Below, piece by piece: positions 11,795 through 22,499 of a DNA stretch of 64,000 nt. Within the stretch, counting starts at the first letter, position 1. Every line of letters begins with the position of its first letter. Below the pieces are notes generated by a model. It was given only the letters and a program-made list of their open reading frames with translations, was not told where the DNA came from and did no database searches. The DNA is from Mauremys mutica (Eukaryota; Chordata; Testudines; Geoemydidae), in assembly GCF_020497125.1 (NCBI RefSeq), contig NC_059076.1, forward strand, positions 11,833,951-11,897,950. Direction: 5' to 3'. The position numbers and the translations under genes are program-made.

Positions 11795-13454
11795 ACTACA
11801 CCATCTACTCAAGAAACAACCGGAAAAAGCACAAGAACAAATCTGCACAGACACACCCCTAGAACCCCGAGCAGGGGTATTCTATTAGCTACCCAAGATC
11901 CATAAACTTGGAAATCCTGGATGCCCCATCATCTCCGGCATTGGCACCCTGACAGCAGGATTGTCTGGCTATGTAGACTCTCTCCTTGGGCCCTATGCTA
12001 CCAGCACTCCTAGCTATCTTCGAGACACCACTGACTTCCTGAGGAAACTACACTCCATCAGTGATCTTCCTGAAAACACCATCCTGGCCACTATGGATGT
12101 GGAAGCCCTCTACACCAACATTCCACACAAAGATGGACTACAAGCCATCAGAAACAGTATCCCCGATAATATCACGGCTAACCTGGGGGCAGAACTTTGT
12201 GACTTTGTCCTCGCCCACAACTATTTCACATTTGGGGATAATGTTTACCTTCAAATCAGCGGCACTGCTATGGGTACCCGCATGGCCCCACAGTATGACA
12301 ACATTTTTATGGCTGACTTAGAATAACACTTCCTCAGCTCTCGTCCCCTAACACCCCTACTCTACTTGCGCTACATTGATGACATCTGCATCATCTGGAC
12401 CCATGGAAAAGAAGCCCTTGAGGAATTCCACCGTGATTACAACAATTTCCACCCCACCATCAACCTCAGCCAGGACCAGTCCACACAAGAGATCCACTTC
12501 CTGGACACTACAGTACTAATAAATGATGGCCACATAAACTCCACCCTATACCGGATACCTACTGACCGCCATACTTACCTACATGCCTCCAGCTTTCATC
12601 CAGTCGACACCACACGATCCATTGTCTGCAGCCAAGCCCTACGATACAATTGCATTTGCTCCAACCCCTCAGACAGAGACAATCACCTACAAGATCTCTA
12701 TCAAGCGTTCTTACAACTACAATACCCACCTGCTGAAGTGAAGAAACAGATTGACAGAGCCAGAAGAGTACCCAGAAGTCACCTACTACAGGACAGGCCC
12801 AACAAAGAAAGTAACAGAACGCCACTAGCCGTCACCTTCAGCCCCCAACTAAAACCTCTCCAGCACATCATCAAGGATCTACAACCTATCCTGAAGGACG
12901 ATCCATCGCTCTCACAGATCTTGGGAGAGAGGCCAGTCCTTGCTCACAGACAACCCCCAAACCTGAAGCAAATATTCACCAGCAACCACACACCACACAA
13001 CAAAAACACTAACCCAGGAACCAATCCTTGCAACAAAGCCCGTTGCCAACTCTGTCCACATATCTATTCAAGTGACACCATCATAGGACCTAATCACATC
13101 AGTCACACCATCAGGAGTTCATTCACCTGCACATTTACTAATGTGATATATGCCATCATGTGCCAGCAATGCCCCTCTGCCATGTACATTGGCCAAACCG
13201 GACAGTCTCTACGCAAAAGAATAAATGGACACAAATCAAACGTCAAGAATTATAACATTCAAAAACCAGTTGGAGAACACTTCAATCTTCCTGGCCACTC
13301 GATTACAGACCTAAAAGTCACAATATTACAACAAAAAAACTTCAAAAACAGACTCCAATGAGAGACTACTGAATTGGAATTAATTTGCAAATTGGACACC
13401 ATCAAACTAGGCTTGAATAAAGACTGGGAGTGGATGGATCATTACACAAAGTAA
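11795..13454 (+). pseudogene. PLE reverse transcriptase-GIY-YIG endonuclease, three in-frame stops
   Basis: A single frame contains: the LPKIHK box (11,889-11,906); RT motif A, MDVEALYTNIP (12,093-12,125); motif B, SGTAMGTRMAP (12,258-12,290); motif C, RYIDDICIIW with the catalytic aspartate pair (12,369-12,398); and FLDTTV. A cysteine/histidine cluster (CNKARCQLCPH) precedes the GIY-YIG domain. That domain starts VIYAIMCQQC and continues YIGQTGQSLRKRINGH, with the expected arginine and, downstream, the VGEHFN glutamate. Stops interrupt at 11,886 (TAG), 12,324 (TAA) and 13,359 (TGA, probably a decayed CGA). The frame is otherwise unshifted, so the copy is dead but not very old. Confidence 0.9.
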
Positions 13455-13520
13455 AACTATTTCCCCATGCTTCTCCCCCCTCCCCCCGTTCCTTACATCT
13501 CCTTGTCAATTGCTGGAAAT

Positions 13521-13738
13521 CAGGGGTGGCTCCAGGCCCCAGCACGCCAAGTGCGTGCTTGGGGCGGCATGCCGCAGGGGGCGCTCCGCCAGCCGCCGGA
13601 AGGGCGGCAGGCAGGCCGCCTTCGGCAGCGTGCCTGCAGAGGGTCTGCTGGTCCCGCGGCTTTGGTGGAACCGCGAGACCAGTGGACCCTCTGCATGCCA
13701 CCTTGCATGGGGCGGTGAAATGTCTAGAGCCACCCCTG
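13521..13738. mobile_element. hAT MITE (CAGGGGYGGCTC family), copy 1, inside the PLE
   Basis: Starts CAGGGGTGGCTCCAGG and ends GAGCCACCCCTG, inverted repeats of each other. It is flanked by a perfect 8-bp duplication 'ctggaaat' (13,513-13,520 and 13,739-13,746). The interior is very GC-rich ('gcttggggcggcatgccg'). The same element recurs at 49,154-49,479. Open frames across it on both strands are by-products of composition. Confidence 0.92.
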
Positions 13739-13775
13739 CTGGAAATGGGCCATTTTCATTACCACTACATTACCA

Positions 13776-14999
13776 TTACCACCCATGAGGGCCACAGGGG
13801 GTCGGTGGCTCTGAGCTCAAGCCGCTAGCCTGAGCTGCCTGCCCTGCGATGTCCACACCACTATTTTAGTGCGCTAGCTCAAGCCGAACTAACGCTAGTC
13901 TGTCTGCCTGAGCTGGGAGCTCACTTCCAGGTGCGGCGTAGACGCGCCCAGTGAGAGCAGAGTTAGGCTAATGCTGATGGCTTTCGGAAATCCCACCAGT
14001 AGCCTTTTAAAGTCGGTCCTGGTTGTTGTTTATATTGAGCATCCTAAATTTCAGCCCGGTGAGCTGTAAATTTATCACATGGGGCCACACTGCGTTCAGT
14101 TATTGCTGATTGTCCTTTTTCCTTGTTTTTTAAAGAGATGAGGGTAGGTCTAGAAATAGTCTCAGACGGTGACATTGTTAATCACCAGTTTGACCGAGAC
14201 AGATTGCCTTGGGGGCGACACTCTGGGCAGCTCTCTGCCATTCTCCAGCAGGTGTTTGTGTTACAGACATTAAAAAGCTGGGGATGCTCAGTTTTAGTAA
14301 TTGCTCATTAGCAAACATTAATTTTAGACACATCTGTAGAATGAAGGGAAGAAGCTGCATGACCATTGGACACCTAAATTAGCCAGGCGCACGTGTGCAA
14401 ATAAAGGGCAGCAAAACGGCACTCGATGATTCTTAAAAATGCCACTGGCATGGTTGAGAATGTTCTCAGACCCCCCCAAGAAGTGAAATTTTCACCAGAA
14501 CGCTCAAAGGCAGTTTTCCACCACATTTCAGCATTCTAGCCCCCATCAGAGGAGTTATTTCATAATGGAGAAAATGGTTGTTTTCCATTCTCCTCGTTCT
14601 TAAAAATGGCCGTGACTGAGTTTTTGTTTGGGAATTTTACCCAGAGGCTAGGTTCAGTTCAGCCTCTTCAGTGAGAGTTCCAGAAAGTTCCAACACAGCA
14701 GCTTAGAACTGAAAGGCTCAGGCAGCCTCAACACTGCTAGGACTAACTCTTCTGCTATCACGATACTTCCCACTCAGTGGAACTTCTTGGGTCAAGTGCA
14801 GCCCTGGCGTAAGGCGATGTCATGCTTTGGCGCACTGCCTTCTACAGAGAGATGAAGCAAAGCAGTGAAGTTAAAGTCGACATTTTCAAAAGCATTCGCC
14901 AATTCTGAGTGCCCAACTTGCCATGTAGGACCTGATCTGAGCATCCGCTAGGCCTGCTGGAGCAGTGGGAGAAATTTGTTTTTTTGTTGGTGGTGCAAT
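13776..14999. other. Mostly unique DNA; possible MITE remnant at its start
   Basis: 13,795-13,960 ('gatgtccacaccactatttt', 'ggcgtagacgcgccca') resembles the end of a Harbinger-type MITE, but I could not pair its termini. The rest has no ORF or repeat I recognise. Short AAT-rich run at 15,001-15,020. Confidence 0.4.
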
Positions 15000-15350
15000 T
15001 TACTATTATTATTATTTATCTATAACAGAAGCTAATAACGAAATGACAGTCCCAGTGCTAAAGAGCTTACAAGTTTAAGCAGTGATAGGTCAATACAACA
15101 GAGAGATGGGGGAACATAAGGTAACACTGATTATAATTAGCAAAATAGGGAGCAGTCACCACTCACCAGCTGCCTATCCACTGTCAAGTGTTTTGCAGTT
15201 ACCTTGTCTCCACGCAGGAATAAGAATCAATTATTGTTTAGTTGTATTACAATGGAAACCAGCCATGAACCAGGACCCATTTGGGCCAAGCACTGTACAA
15301 AGAGAACGAAAAGACAGTCCCTGCCCCAAAGACCTTACAATCTAAGTAAT
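15000..15350 (+). repeat. Two pieces of a recurrent interspersed repeat (RPT-1)
   Basis: 15,045-15,125 ('gacagtcccagtgctaaaga', 'agagagatgggggaacataa') and 15,230-15,350 ('gggccaagcactgtacaaag', 'cagtccctgccccaaagacc', 'cttacaatctaag') come from a repeat also seen at 21,515, 22,250, 26,915 and 36,375. I do not know its class; an old SINE or LINE 3' region is likely. Confidence 0.55.
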
Positions 15351-15760
15351 CAACATTACCCAATGTCAGGTATCGCAATGCAGTGCCAGTATGGATGCAT
15401 TCTGCTGCCATGTGAAATTAGTCACCACAGACAAACTGCCAGAATGCAACACCCCAGGAATTCTGGGATACCTACCCAGAAAGCAATGCACTACACCTAT
15501 GGCTGCACAGGGACAGTATGGACACACAAGCCAAAAACTTCACACCAGTGCAGCATTAACACTGTAAAGTCACTCAGAGTTAGACCAACTGGGTTAGTAG
15601 CATTGACTGATACTCATAACACAAGAACAAGGGGAACATGCAGTGAAACTGAAAGTAGAAAATTCAAAACAGAGAAAAGGAAATGTTCTGACAGTGCACA
15701 ATTAGCTGATCAGATTGATTGCCACAAGATATAATTGAGGCCAAGAGCATAGCAAGATTT
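15351..15760. other. No gene recognised
   Basis: Contains the end of a 176-codon ORF (from 15,204) that begins inside the RPT-1 repeat and has no recognisable domain. I do not call it a gene. Confidence 0.45.
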
Positions 15761-15764
15761 TAAA

Positions 15765-16068
15765 AAATGCACAGTCAACCTGTGGAACTCCTTGCCAGAG
15801 GATGTTGTGAAGGCCAAGACCACAACAGGGTTCAAAAAAGAACTAGATAAATTCATGGAGGATAGGTCCACAATGGCTATGAACCAGGATGGGCAGGAAT
15901 GATATCCCTAGCCTCTGTTTGCCAGAAGCTGAGAGTGAGCAATAGGGGATGGATCACTTGATGATTATCTGTTCTGTTCATTCCCTCTGGGGCACCTGGC
16001 ACTGGCCACTGTTGGAAGACAGGATTCTGGGCTAGATGACCCAGTAGGGCCATTCTTATGTTTTTATG
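15765..16068 (+). mobile_element. CR1 LINE 3' end fragment
   Basis: The plus-strand translation gives the ORF2 C-terminus (LWNSLPEDVV, TTGFKKELDKF). The 3' UTR contains 'gggctagatgacccagtagg' and ends 'ttcttatgttt'. The same subfamily, inverted, is at 25,194-25,452. Confidence 0.85.
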
Positions 16069-16104
16069 GATTAGACATTTATATAAATACTACAAAAATT
16101 AAAC

Positions 16105-16325
16105 ACCAGCTTCAGAAGGATCTAACTCCTCAAGCTTCAGGGCAGGAGCCAACTTCTAACTAATGGGGGCCAGGAGGAAACTTCCTTGGACAGATTATCC
16201 CATAAATCCCTGTGGCTGAATTTCTTGCACATTCTCATAAACAGCTGGTACTGGCTACTGTCAGAGAGAGGATACCAGAGTAGGTGAATCTTGGGTCTGA
16301 TCCAGACTGGCAAGTCCTGTGTAGA
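16105..16325 (+). mobile_element. CR1-like LINE 3' end fragment (second subfamily)
   Basis: The sequence 'ggtactggctactgtcagag' followed by 'gggtctgatccagactggca' and 'agtcctgtgt' parallels the CR1 3' UTR just upstream, but is too diverged to be a duplicate. It is probably an independent, older insertion. Confidence 0.6.
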
Positions 16326-16439
16326 CCAATAGATTTTTTTTAATATAGACAGAGTCTAAGTCTGCAAAGCACTTGGGGACCCTTTAGAATGAAGAGCTGG
16401 CCTGATATTGGACAGCCTGTTCCGTGATAAGTTCTGAAA

Positions 16440-16835
16440 TTAAAAAAAAAAATTCAATCCGACACAGAGTGAAAACAGAAATTTTGGAATTTCCTGCACA
16501 CGGATAATTGCAAAATTTCATTGTGATTTTTCTAAACATTTCTGAGGCTCCCCGAGCTGGCAGGCTGCTGCAGAGCCCCCGCTCTCAGGGCTTTGAGGAT
16601 CTTGGCTCCCTGTGAGTCTATCAAGTTGCTGGGAGCCTGGAAGCTTGGGATCCATAGTCCTGGGGGCCTTCGAAGGAGCGGGGAGGGAACCAGGCAGAGT
16701 TCCACTGAAAACCTGCCTGGTTTCCATCACCATTTTCTTAAAATCAAGATTTTCCCACTGAATGTTTCAGTTTTCACAAATCGACATTTCCAATGGGAAA
16801 ACGTTGCGTTGAAAAATTTCTGACCAGCTCTCGTG
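16440..16835. mobile_element. Palindromic MITE of the GAGCTGGTCA family, right end clear
   Basis: The right end, 'gaaaaatttctgaccagctc', is the inverse of the left ends at 24,394 and 29,773 (GTAGAGCTGGTCAAA). The AT-rich arms surround a GC-richer centre (16,540-16,720). The left end is degraded. Confidence 0.55.
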
Positions 16836-16839
16836 CTAC

Positions 16840-18985
16840 ATAAACGTTGGCCACTCTCATTTTTGGACTGGTTGGTTGTTTGCTTTTTCAAGCAGGATTG
16901 TTGTCTCACATCTTTCCCCTTATATTCTCAGACGTCCACGTTTATTGCTTCTGCACAAAAATCTCTTTTTCACAGTTAATGCCTCCTTTGTGTGCTTTCA
17001 ACGAGGTTGACTTTAAAATGTTCTACTCCAAGGCTTTCAAAGTATTTTGAGATTAAAAGTACTATTTCCTTTTAGCTCCAACAAGGTAAAGAACCTAGGG
17101 AGAGTACTGAGATAGAAGAAAAACATTTCAAAAGCTGAAAGGAATTCAGGAGATTTAACCACTCCCCATCCAGCTTAAAATGAAGTTGCAGTTCTGTCCT
17201 TTCTAATGGCAGCAGACATAAATAAAGCTAGAGAGAGAGAAAGATCACTGGTGGTTCTGAATCAGTGAAACTTGAGAAACAAGAAAACAGTGTCAAGGTA
17301 TTTCTCTCAGCTCCGAATCCTGTCTCGGCTTCCTCTCCATTCCCTGTCACTCTCTGCAGAGAATGTAAATATACAGCTAATGGGAATCCATGTAAACGGG
17401 GGAGGAGAAAATGAGGAGATCTAGCTGGTGCATCTTGCTGGTGACCGCGGGTCACACCACCCTCGCACAGGTGCTTTCTGTCCCTAGTCATCAGTGAACC
17501 CAACACAGCTGTCTGGTCATGGGCCATACAGAGGTAGGCATGTTAAAGCCAGAACTTGCTTAGATGTTTTAACTCTTTGAACACTGCAGACAGATTCATT
17601 CGCTTTCAGGCCCTTTACCAGCAGAAGCCTAGATGATGACCTTCTTCTCCAGCACCTTCCTGAACAAGAGTCTCCTTCTGCTTCCCCGAACGTCTGACAA
17701 CTGTCATCCAGCTGATAAATCCTCTGCTGTTCCCTGGCCACCTCCTTCCTCAATCCCCTAATCTGTGGTTCTCCCCCCCCCCCATAGGTTTCTGGCCTAA
17801 GAGTTGGATGGAGAACCAGGAGATGAGGGTGCATAACCCATCAGCAGCCTAGACCAGGGGTGAGATTGGACCTGAGGCAGCTGAGAAGTGGAAAGAGCCA
17901 GTGCTTGCTCCAGACAAGAGCCCTCACTTGCTTCGCTTCCCAGCTGCCAGACTACTCTGCCTTTTCCGCGATATGCTGTCGCCAGAAGATTCATAAACCC
18001 TCCCAATGAAACCCCTGCAGACTCCGGTGGGCACCAAGCACGTGCGTGCAAGGCCATCACTGGGTCTATAGGAAAGAGCCGTGTAGCACTCATGTGGATT
18101 GGACTCTAGAGTCGCCCAGGAGCTCACCAGCAACGCTCCCCCCTTGTGATAATATCAAACACGGCAGCCTCTCCTCTCTAATCCCTTCCTTTGGCCTTAT
18201 TCCCTGGACATGTGCATGTGAGGATGATCTGGACCAGTCGATTCAAATGCTCCCATTCCTGTTCCATTCTCCTTTCGCGCCACGCAGCACGCGTTCAGAG
18301 AAATAAAGACAATGTCAGCTGCAACCGGCCTTCGTAGATTACCCAGACACAGTTTGCTCTCGTAACCGCTCTCTTAAGGCTGCGCCTCCGCAATACATAT
18401 TTAAGTTGCTCCCCAGCGCTGGGCTGCCTGTGTGAAAGAAACCTAGAAACTATTACTGTGAAATTGCCTCGAGCTCTCAAGCACAGGAGGCGGCAACTGG
18501 CTAATAGTTTCTTTAGACAGCATTGGCAGATGTGTCAGGTTTCTTCGCAACTGTGCGCCTCGTGTGAGAGCGATGCTTGCAACGCTCCCTTTTTATTAAT
18601 GTGCCCAGCTGTACTTAATCCATAATGTCAGGCGAGAGCGTCGGCAGCGCCATATGGACCAAGGAACATTCTGAAGGACTAACCATAGAGAAATAAGGAC
18701 TCCAGGGAGATGGCAATTGTGGGCCTGATTATTCCCTAGGGTCGCACATTATTTTATCAAGGGATTCTGGGAGTAGGGAGGGTTCTTCAAGTGACTTGGG
18801 TCTAGCAACCTGAAGTTTCCCAGCAAAGGGGCATGGTTAGTTTTTTGTCGGCAGAATACACCAGCTACACTCCCCCAGCAGGGTACCCCAACTGCTGCCC
18901 TGCTCAATCAGTACCAAGGTGCCGGCCGTAGGAAGCCTTCACTTGTAAGAATATTGCATTGCTGCCATCTGAAGCCCTTTGCAGA
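16840..18985. other. Unique-looking DNA, no gene seen
   Basis: Holds a GA-rich run (17,227-17,245) and a C-run (17,772-17,782). Short ORFs overlap on both strands without domains. 18,230-18,660 has more CpG than its surroundings, but I see no promoter or exon. Confidence 0.45.
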
Positions 18986-18989
18986 GGAA

Positions 18990-19110
18990 GGATGGTCTCA
19001 GAGTTAAAGGCACAGGCAGGAGATTCAGGAGACCTGAGTTAAGTTCCTGACTTTGCTACAGACTTCCTGTGTGACCTTGGGCAAGTTCCTTAAATCAGCG
19101 GAGCTGTGCG
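18990..19110 (+). repeat. MIR-like SINE fossil
   Basis: 'ggagattcaggagacctgag' is followed by 'tgtgaccttgggcaagttcc', the conserved MIR core. The 3' tail is not distinct. Confidence 0.7.
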
Positions 19111-19114
19111 GCTT

Positions 19115-20415
19115 TTCACCAGCTTGGGGAGCTAGCCCTGAACTGCTTACATCTCAGTTACCATTCGGCCGCCCAGGGTAACACCACTTCCTTTCCCTGC
19201 CCTTTGGCCTGTCTTCTCTAGTTAGATTTTAAGCTTTGCCAGGCAGGGACTTTTATTCCTATGTGCACATTCACACACAGCACAACGGAGCTGCAATCTT
19301 GGGCTCAGGCCCCGAAGTACTGCTGTCATACAAATCAGAATAATAAACCACGGTCGCCTCCTATTGTTTTAAACACACATGTCAATACAAGTCCACACGG
19401 TGCTGTTTAAACCCAGCTCTATGAGGAGAAAGAAATGTATTTAACGCACGCTCCTGAGGAACAGCAGCATTCAGAGATTTTGAGGTCAGAAGAATTCCAC
19501 CTACCAATGCCTGCATCAAGCCCATATCATGTGGCTGAGCTAGTGTCCTGGAGAATGGCGCTAGAACAGGGAAAGGGGATGGGGGGAATCGGAAAGAAAT
19601 GTTGGCTTAAACAAATTGTCCAAGAGCCTGCTTCCATTGTTGCTGTATTTTATAAGGCGATCACTCACCTACAATGCTTCCCAAGGTGGGATTCAGCTCA
19701 GCTAAAGCAGTGGGTGATTATGTGTCACTGGATCTGCAGTCAGCTAAAAAGAATGGAGGGGAAACAGTTTCCATTGTCAGCAGAGCACATCCCAGATGAA
19801 AACCATTCTGTTATGAGACCATCCAAAGCTCGCACAGTATTAGAAAGCAGCAGTGATCTGTTTTCCTCTATAATATCGTATTTTCAAGAAAAAGAATAAA
19901 TTATGTGCAAAACCATGATGCGATCATAGCAAACATTCCAAATATCCTTGGAGAACAGCTGGTGACAATCTTTTCCCCCCACAAGGCGGCAAAACAGCAT
20001 GAAATATCTCCCCTCTTGCTTTTATTACATCCTGTTATCTGACTTGACGCTTGTGTGTTTTATACAAGAGCATCAGCTGCTTATGCATCAACTTATGGAT
20101 GCTGTTTGCTCATTTTTAATAACAGTGTCAGCCTGTGGCTTTATTCTATTTGTCAGGACAGCTGGAGTTTGAAAATATGTTCATGCTGCACCAGTCCTTC
20201 CTCTTACAGATCATTTACATGAAGACTCTCTTCATGTAGACATCTAGATGGATTACAGCAGGTTAGTCACTGACTATACCTATGCTTAGAACAATAATAT
20301 GCACTTCAACGGATCCATATATTCAAGGGAGTTACTTGCCAAAAATTGAGAGAGACAAGTTAGTGCCAATCAGGGCACTGCATTGTTCATGAAGGTCCAT
20401 ATTGTTTACTGTGTG
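19115..20415. other. No gene recognised; AT-rich block 19,920-20,330
   Basis: A 154-codon ORF (19,435-19,899) has no recognisable family. 19,920-20,330 is AT-rich, without repeat termini or low-complexity runs. It could be a conserved non-coding element, but that is a guess. Confidence 0.4.
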
Positions 20416-20417
20416 TA

Positions 20418-20983
20418 TAGCAGGTTGAAAGTTTTGGGCTGAAAAAAAATTCCCATTAAAAAAACTGGAATTTCCCAGGGGAAACCGTTGGTTTTGACTA
20501 ACTTTTTCTGTTTTCTGATCAGAAAATTTGAAATAAAGAATTTCTAAATCAAATTTCATTTAGTTTGAACTTAAAATTTGGTGTGGTTTGATTTTCCATT
20601 TTGTACCAATTTTCCCACTTTTTCCATTTGAAGGAAAGTGATTTTTTCCCACATTTTCACATGCAGTCTTACCTTTTCACTCGTTTTTCCAGAGGAAAAA
20701 AGGAGTCTGGAGTAAAAATCAGACAGGAAAAGAAAGAGAAGCCCCGAAAATCGAAAACTGGAATTTTTCTGTTTCCAAAAACTAGAACGAAACAGCATTT
20801 AAGTCAAAAAACAAAACAAAACATTAATTTAGTTTCAAAATGTTAATTGGAAATTCATATTTTTGTTTTGTTTTAAAATGAAAATTCCTGTGGAAAACCT
20901 GCATGTGGGGGGTTTAAATGGTAAAAAGGGGATTTTCCTGGAAATTTCCTGTGGAGAAATTTTTTTTCTGACCAGCTCTAATT
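20418..20983. mobile_element. Palindromic AT-rich MITE of the GAGCTGGTCA family
   Basis: The left end 'agcaggttgaaagttttggg' is a degraded form and the right end 'tttctgaccagctcta' a clear form of the family terminus. The body is AT-rich and rich in 'gaaaattt' and its complement, so it can fold back. No coding capacity. Confidence 0.6.
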
Positions 20984-20989
20984 TTGCAT

Positions 20990-21305
20990 AAATGCTGTAG
21001 ATAGGGCCAATGTACATGACTCGCCGTTCCATAAAATCTGCTTGCCCAGTTTCCAATGACAGAATTTGGGCCACAGAAACCTTCATATGTTTCCAATGTA
21101 TCATCTCTCACTTAGTCTTTCTATCCACTGCACCTTTATTGTCTGCATACATTAAGCCAGCATCTCATGTGGTATAACCCTAGATGTTCTATCGCACTGG
21201 TTTCAAACACCCCTTGGTAATCTTGGTCCCAGAAGCAAACCAACCAGAAAACGCCCTCAACGTGTTTTGCATCATGCAGTACATACTGAGCACGTCTCCT
21301 CTAAC
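20990..21305. other. No feature recognised
   Basis: Unique sequence between two repeats. Short ORFs only. Confidence 0.4.
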
Positions 21306-21309
21306 GATT

Positions 21310-21420
21310 CAGGTTAAGGTTTTCAAAGGCACCTAAGGGAGGCAGACACCCAAGTCCAATTGAAATTCAGACTTGGTGGTGTCTAACTCCCTTAGGTTTC
21401 TTAGAAAAAACTGATCCTAA
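21310..21420. repeat. Short foldback repeat, 'gattttca' family
   Basis: Contains 'ggttttcaaaggcaccta' and, inverted, 'taggtttcttagaaaaaact'. The centre 'gacacccaagtccaattg' pairs loosely with 'gtggtgtctaactccctt'. Confidence 0.5.
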
Positions 21421-21514
21421 AAATGTTTGTATCTTTCACTTTCTGTACTGAGAAACACAGATGGACAAATAAACCCTTAGAATTAAACTTTTTGCCTAAT
21501 TAACATTAACTAGT

Positions 21515-21650
21515 AGTATTTATTTGTATTGCTGTAGCACCTAAGGGGCCCCACTCACAAAGATAAGGGCCCCATTGTGATAGGTGCTGCACACACATGT
21601 AATTACAGAGATAGTCTCTGCCTCTAGGAGTTTACAATCTAAACAAACGT
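21515..21650 (+). repeat. RPT-1 interspersed repeat
   Basis: 'tatttgtattgctgtagcac' then 'gggccccattgtgataggtg' and 'aggagtttacaatctaaa' match the other RPT-1 copies in order and orientation. Confidence 0.6.
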
Positions 21651-22060
21651 TCTCCGTATAACTGTATTAGTACCATGATTTCAATCTTTCAGCCTCACTT
21701 CTTATTAGTCCACAAAGAACAGTGTGATCTTTAGTTGATGTCAAGCTGATTTATGATAGCATATAACTGAACATGATTTAGCGATATTGGTTTGCCTGTG
21801 ATCTCAGTGTTCCAACAACATATATCCAGCATTAAACAGAAACATTTCAGAACTGTAAAGAAGATAAAAAAACTGGCACACATTTATTCTCACATGCCGC
21901 CTGCCCCAGAGCGGGGTACGAAACCGTCACATGTTGAACATGGAGCCCCTACTCTGTGCATTACAGCAGCTCCCATTGTAACATCAAGTTCAGTGGCACA
22001 GGAATCCTCTGGATGTGCTGCTCAATAAGAGCTCACTCCATTTCCTGCACACTAATATTA
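21651..22060. other. No feature recognised
   Basis: Unique sequence upstream of the SINE. A 78-codon ORF at 21,792-22,028 has no domain. Confidence 0.4.
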
Positions 22061-22074
22061 GTGGGGGAGAGGGA

Positions 22075-22085
22075 TAGCTCAGTGG
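22075..22085 (+). promoter_or_regulatory. Pol III A box of the SINE
   Basis: TAGCTCAGTGG fits the A-box consensus TRGYNNANNNG. It retains the form of an active tRNA-type promoter. Confidence 0.85.
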
Positions 22086-22119
22086 TTTGAGCATTGGCCT
22101 GCTAAACACAGGGTTGTGA

Positions 22120-22128
22120 GTTCAATCC
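22120..22128 (+). promoter_or_regulatory. Pol III B box of the SINE
   Basis: GTTCAATCC fits the B-box consensus GWTCRANNC, at normal distance from the A box. Confidence 0.85.
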
Positions 22129-22249
22129 TTGAGGGGTCCATTTAGGGAACTGAGGTAAAAATCTGTCTGGGGATTGGTCCTGCTTTGAGCAGGGGGTTGG
22201 ACTAGATGACCTTCTGAGGTCCCTTCCAACCCTAATCTTCTATGATTTG

Positions 22250-22495
22250 CATTACAGTAGCATCTAGGAGCCCTAGGCACAGACCAGGACCTCTGGTGTT
22301 AGGCGCTATACAAAAAGATACTTAAATTGTAACTTAAGACAAACACAACACAAGAAAACAACAAGACAATATTGGTCAGCGTAGTAGGCTGAGGTCTCAG
22401 CACACTAGCAGCCTAATCATTGTCAAGTTTTTTTGTAGGCATCATGGCAAAGGAGAGTGTTGAGGGATTTGAAGGACAACACGTTAGCTGAGCTT
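22250..22495 (+). repeat. RPT-1 interspersed repeat, longest copy
   Basis: Starts 'cattacagtagcatctagga'. It continues 'ggtgttaggcgctatacaaa', then a downstream portion not present in the other copies here ('gacaatattggtcagcgtag', 'tgtaggcatcatggcaaagg'). The last part suggests the repeat belongs to a longer, unidentified element. Confidence 0.6.
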
Positions 22496-22499
22496 ATTC

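Larger units (their letters stand above)
11795..13775 (+). mobile_element. Penelope-like retroelement (PLE), 5'-truncated
   Basis: The coding part carries a reverse transcriptase followed by a GIY-YIG endonuclease, the defining pair of Penelope-like elements. The open frame runs from about 11,795 to the natural stop at 13,452-13,454, with three internal stops. The 3' non-coding part continues past a hAT MITE inserted at 13,521-13,738 ('ggccattttcattaccacta' follows it). The N-terminal RT region upstream of the FY-LPKIHK box is mostly missing, so the copy is 5'-truncated. Both ends are approximate. Confidence 0.85.
22061..22248 (+). mobile_element. tRNA-derived SINE with CR1 tail (turtle Cry/PolIII SINE type)
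   Basis: The 5' part resembles a tRNA gene, with an A box (TAGCTCAGTGG) and a B box (GTTCAATCC) 34 bp apart. The middle reads 'tgaggtaaaaatctgtctgg'. The 3' part (22,180-22,248) contains 'gcagggggttggactagatg' and ends 'tctatgattt'. That tail matches the CR1 3' ends at 57,920-57,996 and, inverted, 63,483-63,560, so CR1 machinery is the expected mobiliser. Pol III would transcribe it from the internal boxes. Such SINEs are known from cryptodiran turtles, making this the best taxonomic marker here. Confidence 0.93.

Noticed and set aside
19435..19899. 154-codon plus-strand ORF as a host gene
   Set aside because: No recognisable domain, no splice or promoter context, unremarkable composition; likely chance.
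22064..22140. A functional tRNA gene
   Set aside because: The A and B boxes are present, but the segment runs directly into a CR1-type tail and lacks a believable acceptor stem and anticodon arm; it is the head of a SINE.
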